From NCBI GenBank assembly GCA_017454675.1, contig JAFTCN010000046.1, forward strand, positions 1 through 64,000: 64,000 nucleotides of DNA. Reading direction: 5' to 3'. Below the pieces are notes generated by a model. That model had not been told where the DNA came from. It did no database searches and saw nothing but the letters and a program-made list of their open reading frames with translations. The position numbers and the translations under genes are program-made. Position 1 is the stretch's first letter, and each line of letters opens with the position of its first letter. Shown here one piece after another: positions 62,767 through 64,000 of the stretch. The DNA comes from Clostridia bacterium. Lineage in GTDB: Bacteria; Bacillota; Clostridia; Oscillospirales; CAG-272.

Positions 62767-64000
62767 ATGGCAGAACACACCCCGAAAAGAGGCGCAGGCG
62801 ACGGCGAAAAGTTCCCCGAGATCGATGAATTCATAAGGCACGACGAGATCTCACGGTACGAAGAACTCGGCAGCGCTGCCGAATTCGGCGATTCGGGCAG
62901 CGAGTTTCACAACTACTCCGAATTCTCCGAAACATCGGCCGATCCGGATTCCGGCAGGGACAGTACGCTTTCGCGTCTGCTCAGCCTCGCACGCGAAAAG
63001 CAGCGACGTCGCAACAGAATAGTGTCGCTCTTCGCGGCGGCGGCAGGGATCGCGGTCACGACCGTCGCGGTGATCTTAACGTCGGTGCTGGTCGACATAA
63101 AGGACTTCAGCGACGACGGCGGCAGGTTTTCGGTATCATTCAGCATCAGCGCGCCCGAAGACATCGGTTTTTACGCGGTGCTGAACGAAGAGGACGGAGA
63201 CTATTCCGAATCCCGCGTGATCGACAGATCCGCGCCTTCGGTGAGCTTCCCTTCCCCTTCCCTCCGGAAGAACACGGTCTACGACCTGACCGTCTTCCGC
63301 GACGACAGCGGCGAGCCGGTCCTCGTGAAGAATTTTCTGATCCTTGAGGACACCGCGCCTCCGGGCCCCGCCCCGGAAACACAGCCCGCGGGACAGGACA
63401 CGACGGGCGATCCGGGCGGCAGTTCGACGGTGACCCCGGGGACCGGGGAACCTCCCGATGTCACCGGCGTTCCCGCCGACAGCACGGAAAATCCGGAAGA
63501 CACCACGGCCGTTCCCGACGATACAACCGAAACTCCGGAAGACACCACGGCCGTTCCCGACGATACAACAGAAACTCCGGAAGACACCACGGCCGTTCCA
63601 GACGATACAACCGAAACTCCGGAGGATTCCACGGCCGTTCCCGACGATACCACGGAGCCACCTCCCGAGACGACCGCGGCTCCCGTCCCCGCGACGGTGA
63701 CCGAATCTTCGGATCCGAGGCTGCTCTATAATATCATCGGCGTCTTCCTTTCGGCGGACAACCCCGGAGGGCACATCCTTGATATCTCGGTATCGCCCGC
63801 CGCGACCGTCTCGCCGGTCACACTTGGGAACGGAGACACATCGGTCACGCTGACCGGCCTCACCGAGAGCACGTCATATACCGTCACGGTGACGGACTCC
63901 GATACCGGTACCGTCGTCTTTACAAAGACGTATACGACTCCCGCCGGCCCCTCGGCCACCGGATCGGTAACTCTCTCTTCGGCGGACTGCTTCAGCATTC
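62767..64000 (+). CDS. Single-pass surface protein with Pro/Thr repeats (partial, runs off window)
   Basis: An open frame of at least 411 codons with no stop before the edge. The cytoplasmic part (about 1-80, acidic, ending REKQRRRNR) precedes one membrane helix (about 82-103, LFAAAAGIAVTTVAVILTSV). The extracytoplasmic part has a first beta-rich domain (about 110-200, FYAVLNEEDGDYSESRVID), a Pro/Asp/Thr-rich repeat stalk (about 205-305) and a fibronectin-III-like domain (VTLTGLTESTSYTVTV). The layout resembles membrane-bound surface or sensor proteins such as RsgI-type anti-sigma factors, but no anti-sigma domain was recognised. Confidence 0.8.
   Translation, partial: MAEHTPKRGAGDGEKFPEIDEFIRHDEISRYEELGSAAEFGDSGSEFHNYSEFSETSADPDSGRDSTLSRLLSLAREKQRRRNRIVSLFAAAAGIAVTTVAVILTSVLVDIKDFSDDGGRFSVSFSISAPEDIGFYAVLNEEDGDYSESRVIDRSAPSVSFPSPSLRKNTVYDLTVFRDDSGEPVLVKNFLILEDTAPPGPAPETQPAGQDTTGDPGGSSTVTPGTGEPPDVTGVPADSTENPEDTTAVPDDTTETPEDTTAVPDDTTETPEDTTAVPDDTTETPEDSTAVPDDTTEPPPETTAAPVPATVTESSDPRLLYNIIGVFLSADNPGGHILDISVSPAATVSPVTLGNGDTSVTLTGLTESTSYTVTVTDSDTGTVVFTKTYTTPAGPSATGSVTLSSADCFSI
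63493..63660 (+). repeat. Four 42-bp tandem repeats coding for a Pro/Asp/Thr stalk
   Basis: Units at 63493, 63535, 63577 and 63619, each encoding PEDTTAVPDDTTET with the last slightly altered (PEDSTAVPDDTTEP). Near-identity at DNA level (only a few changes) indicates recent expansion. Confidence 0.92.

Noticed and set aside
1-64000. CRISPR arrays, tRNA and rRNA genes
   Set aside because: No spaced direct repeats, no TTCGA-type T-arm with matching acceptor stem and no rRNA signatures were seen by eye on either strand; a covariance-model scan would be decisive for tRNAs.

Overview
The window looks like a chromosome segment of an uncultured, high-GC member of the Firmicutes, most likely class Clostridia and probably gut-associated. 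Supporting signs are the large SRP RNA with an Alu domain next to dnaX-ybaB-recR, the gdpP-rplI-dnaB order followed by tilS-hpt-ftsH, a nusA-ylxR-ylxQ-infB operon, a type II (CoaW-like) pantothenate kinase, a DUF1836 regulator, PduL phosphotransacetylase, several lipoproteins and no outer-membrane genes. Taxonomy below class is inference. Almost all promoters I can read have a 17-bp spacer and an extended -10 (TGn-TATAAT).

Layout. 1-0.5 kb: possible 5' part of a small RNA gene and a group II intron fragment. 0.5-3.7 kb (minus): rpsT, an RqcH/NFACT protein and a HAD phosphatase. 3.8-8.7 kb (plus): pantothenate kinase, DUF1836 regulator, a membrane protein, a DUF362-ferredoxin protein and a CPBP protease. 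8.7-13 kb: polyamine uptake operon potA-potB-potCD, with potC fused to potD. 13-15.6 kb: MIF-like protein, small hypotheticals and an SGNH lipoprotein. 15.6-18.6 kb (minus): second intron fragment and a zinc/cadmium efflux operon (SmtB-type repressor, HMA chaperone, P-type ATPase). 18.7-25.8 kb: small membrane protein, amidohydrolase, HIT protein, aspartate kinase, exported phosphodiesterase-like lipoprotein, then recR/ybaB/dnaX/SRP RNA. 25.9-26.4 kb holds decayed gene remnants. 26.5-32.8 kb: Gfo/Idh oxidoreductase, a large EEP lipoprotein, an FAD oxidoreductase and an ABC exporter.

32.8-34.2 kb is the accessory spot. A minus-strand group II intron keeps only its 5' tip and its domains V-VI; its interior has been replaced by AT-rich DNA carrying a polymorphic-toxin tail, a probable immunity gene, an IS transposase fragment and another decayed reading frame. 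34.2-40.6 kb (minus): a YodL-DUF3846 protein, then infB/ylxQ/ylxR/nusA/rimP. 41-49.2 kb (plus): gdpP, rplI, dnaB, tilS, hpt, ftsH, rpsU. 49.4-62.7 kb is a metabolic and carbohydrate region: PduL, a surface protein, a sulfatase and GH39-like hydrolase pair, three TIM-barrel sugar isomerase-like proteins, an orphan solute-binding lipoprotein, a second Gfo/Idh enzyme, and a compact DUF1538 membrane protein with two P-II-like proteins. The right edge holds a surface protein with 42-bp tandem repeats that runs off the window.

The most unusual items are the hollowed-out intron carrying toxin-immunity debris, the three intron ends all placed just after intrinsic terminators, and the DUF1538/P-II/P-II module. 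No tRNA, rRNA or CRISPR array was seen.
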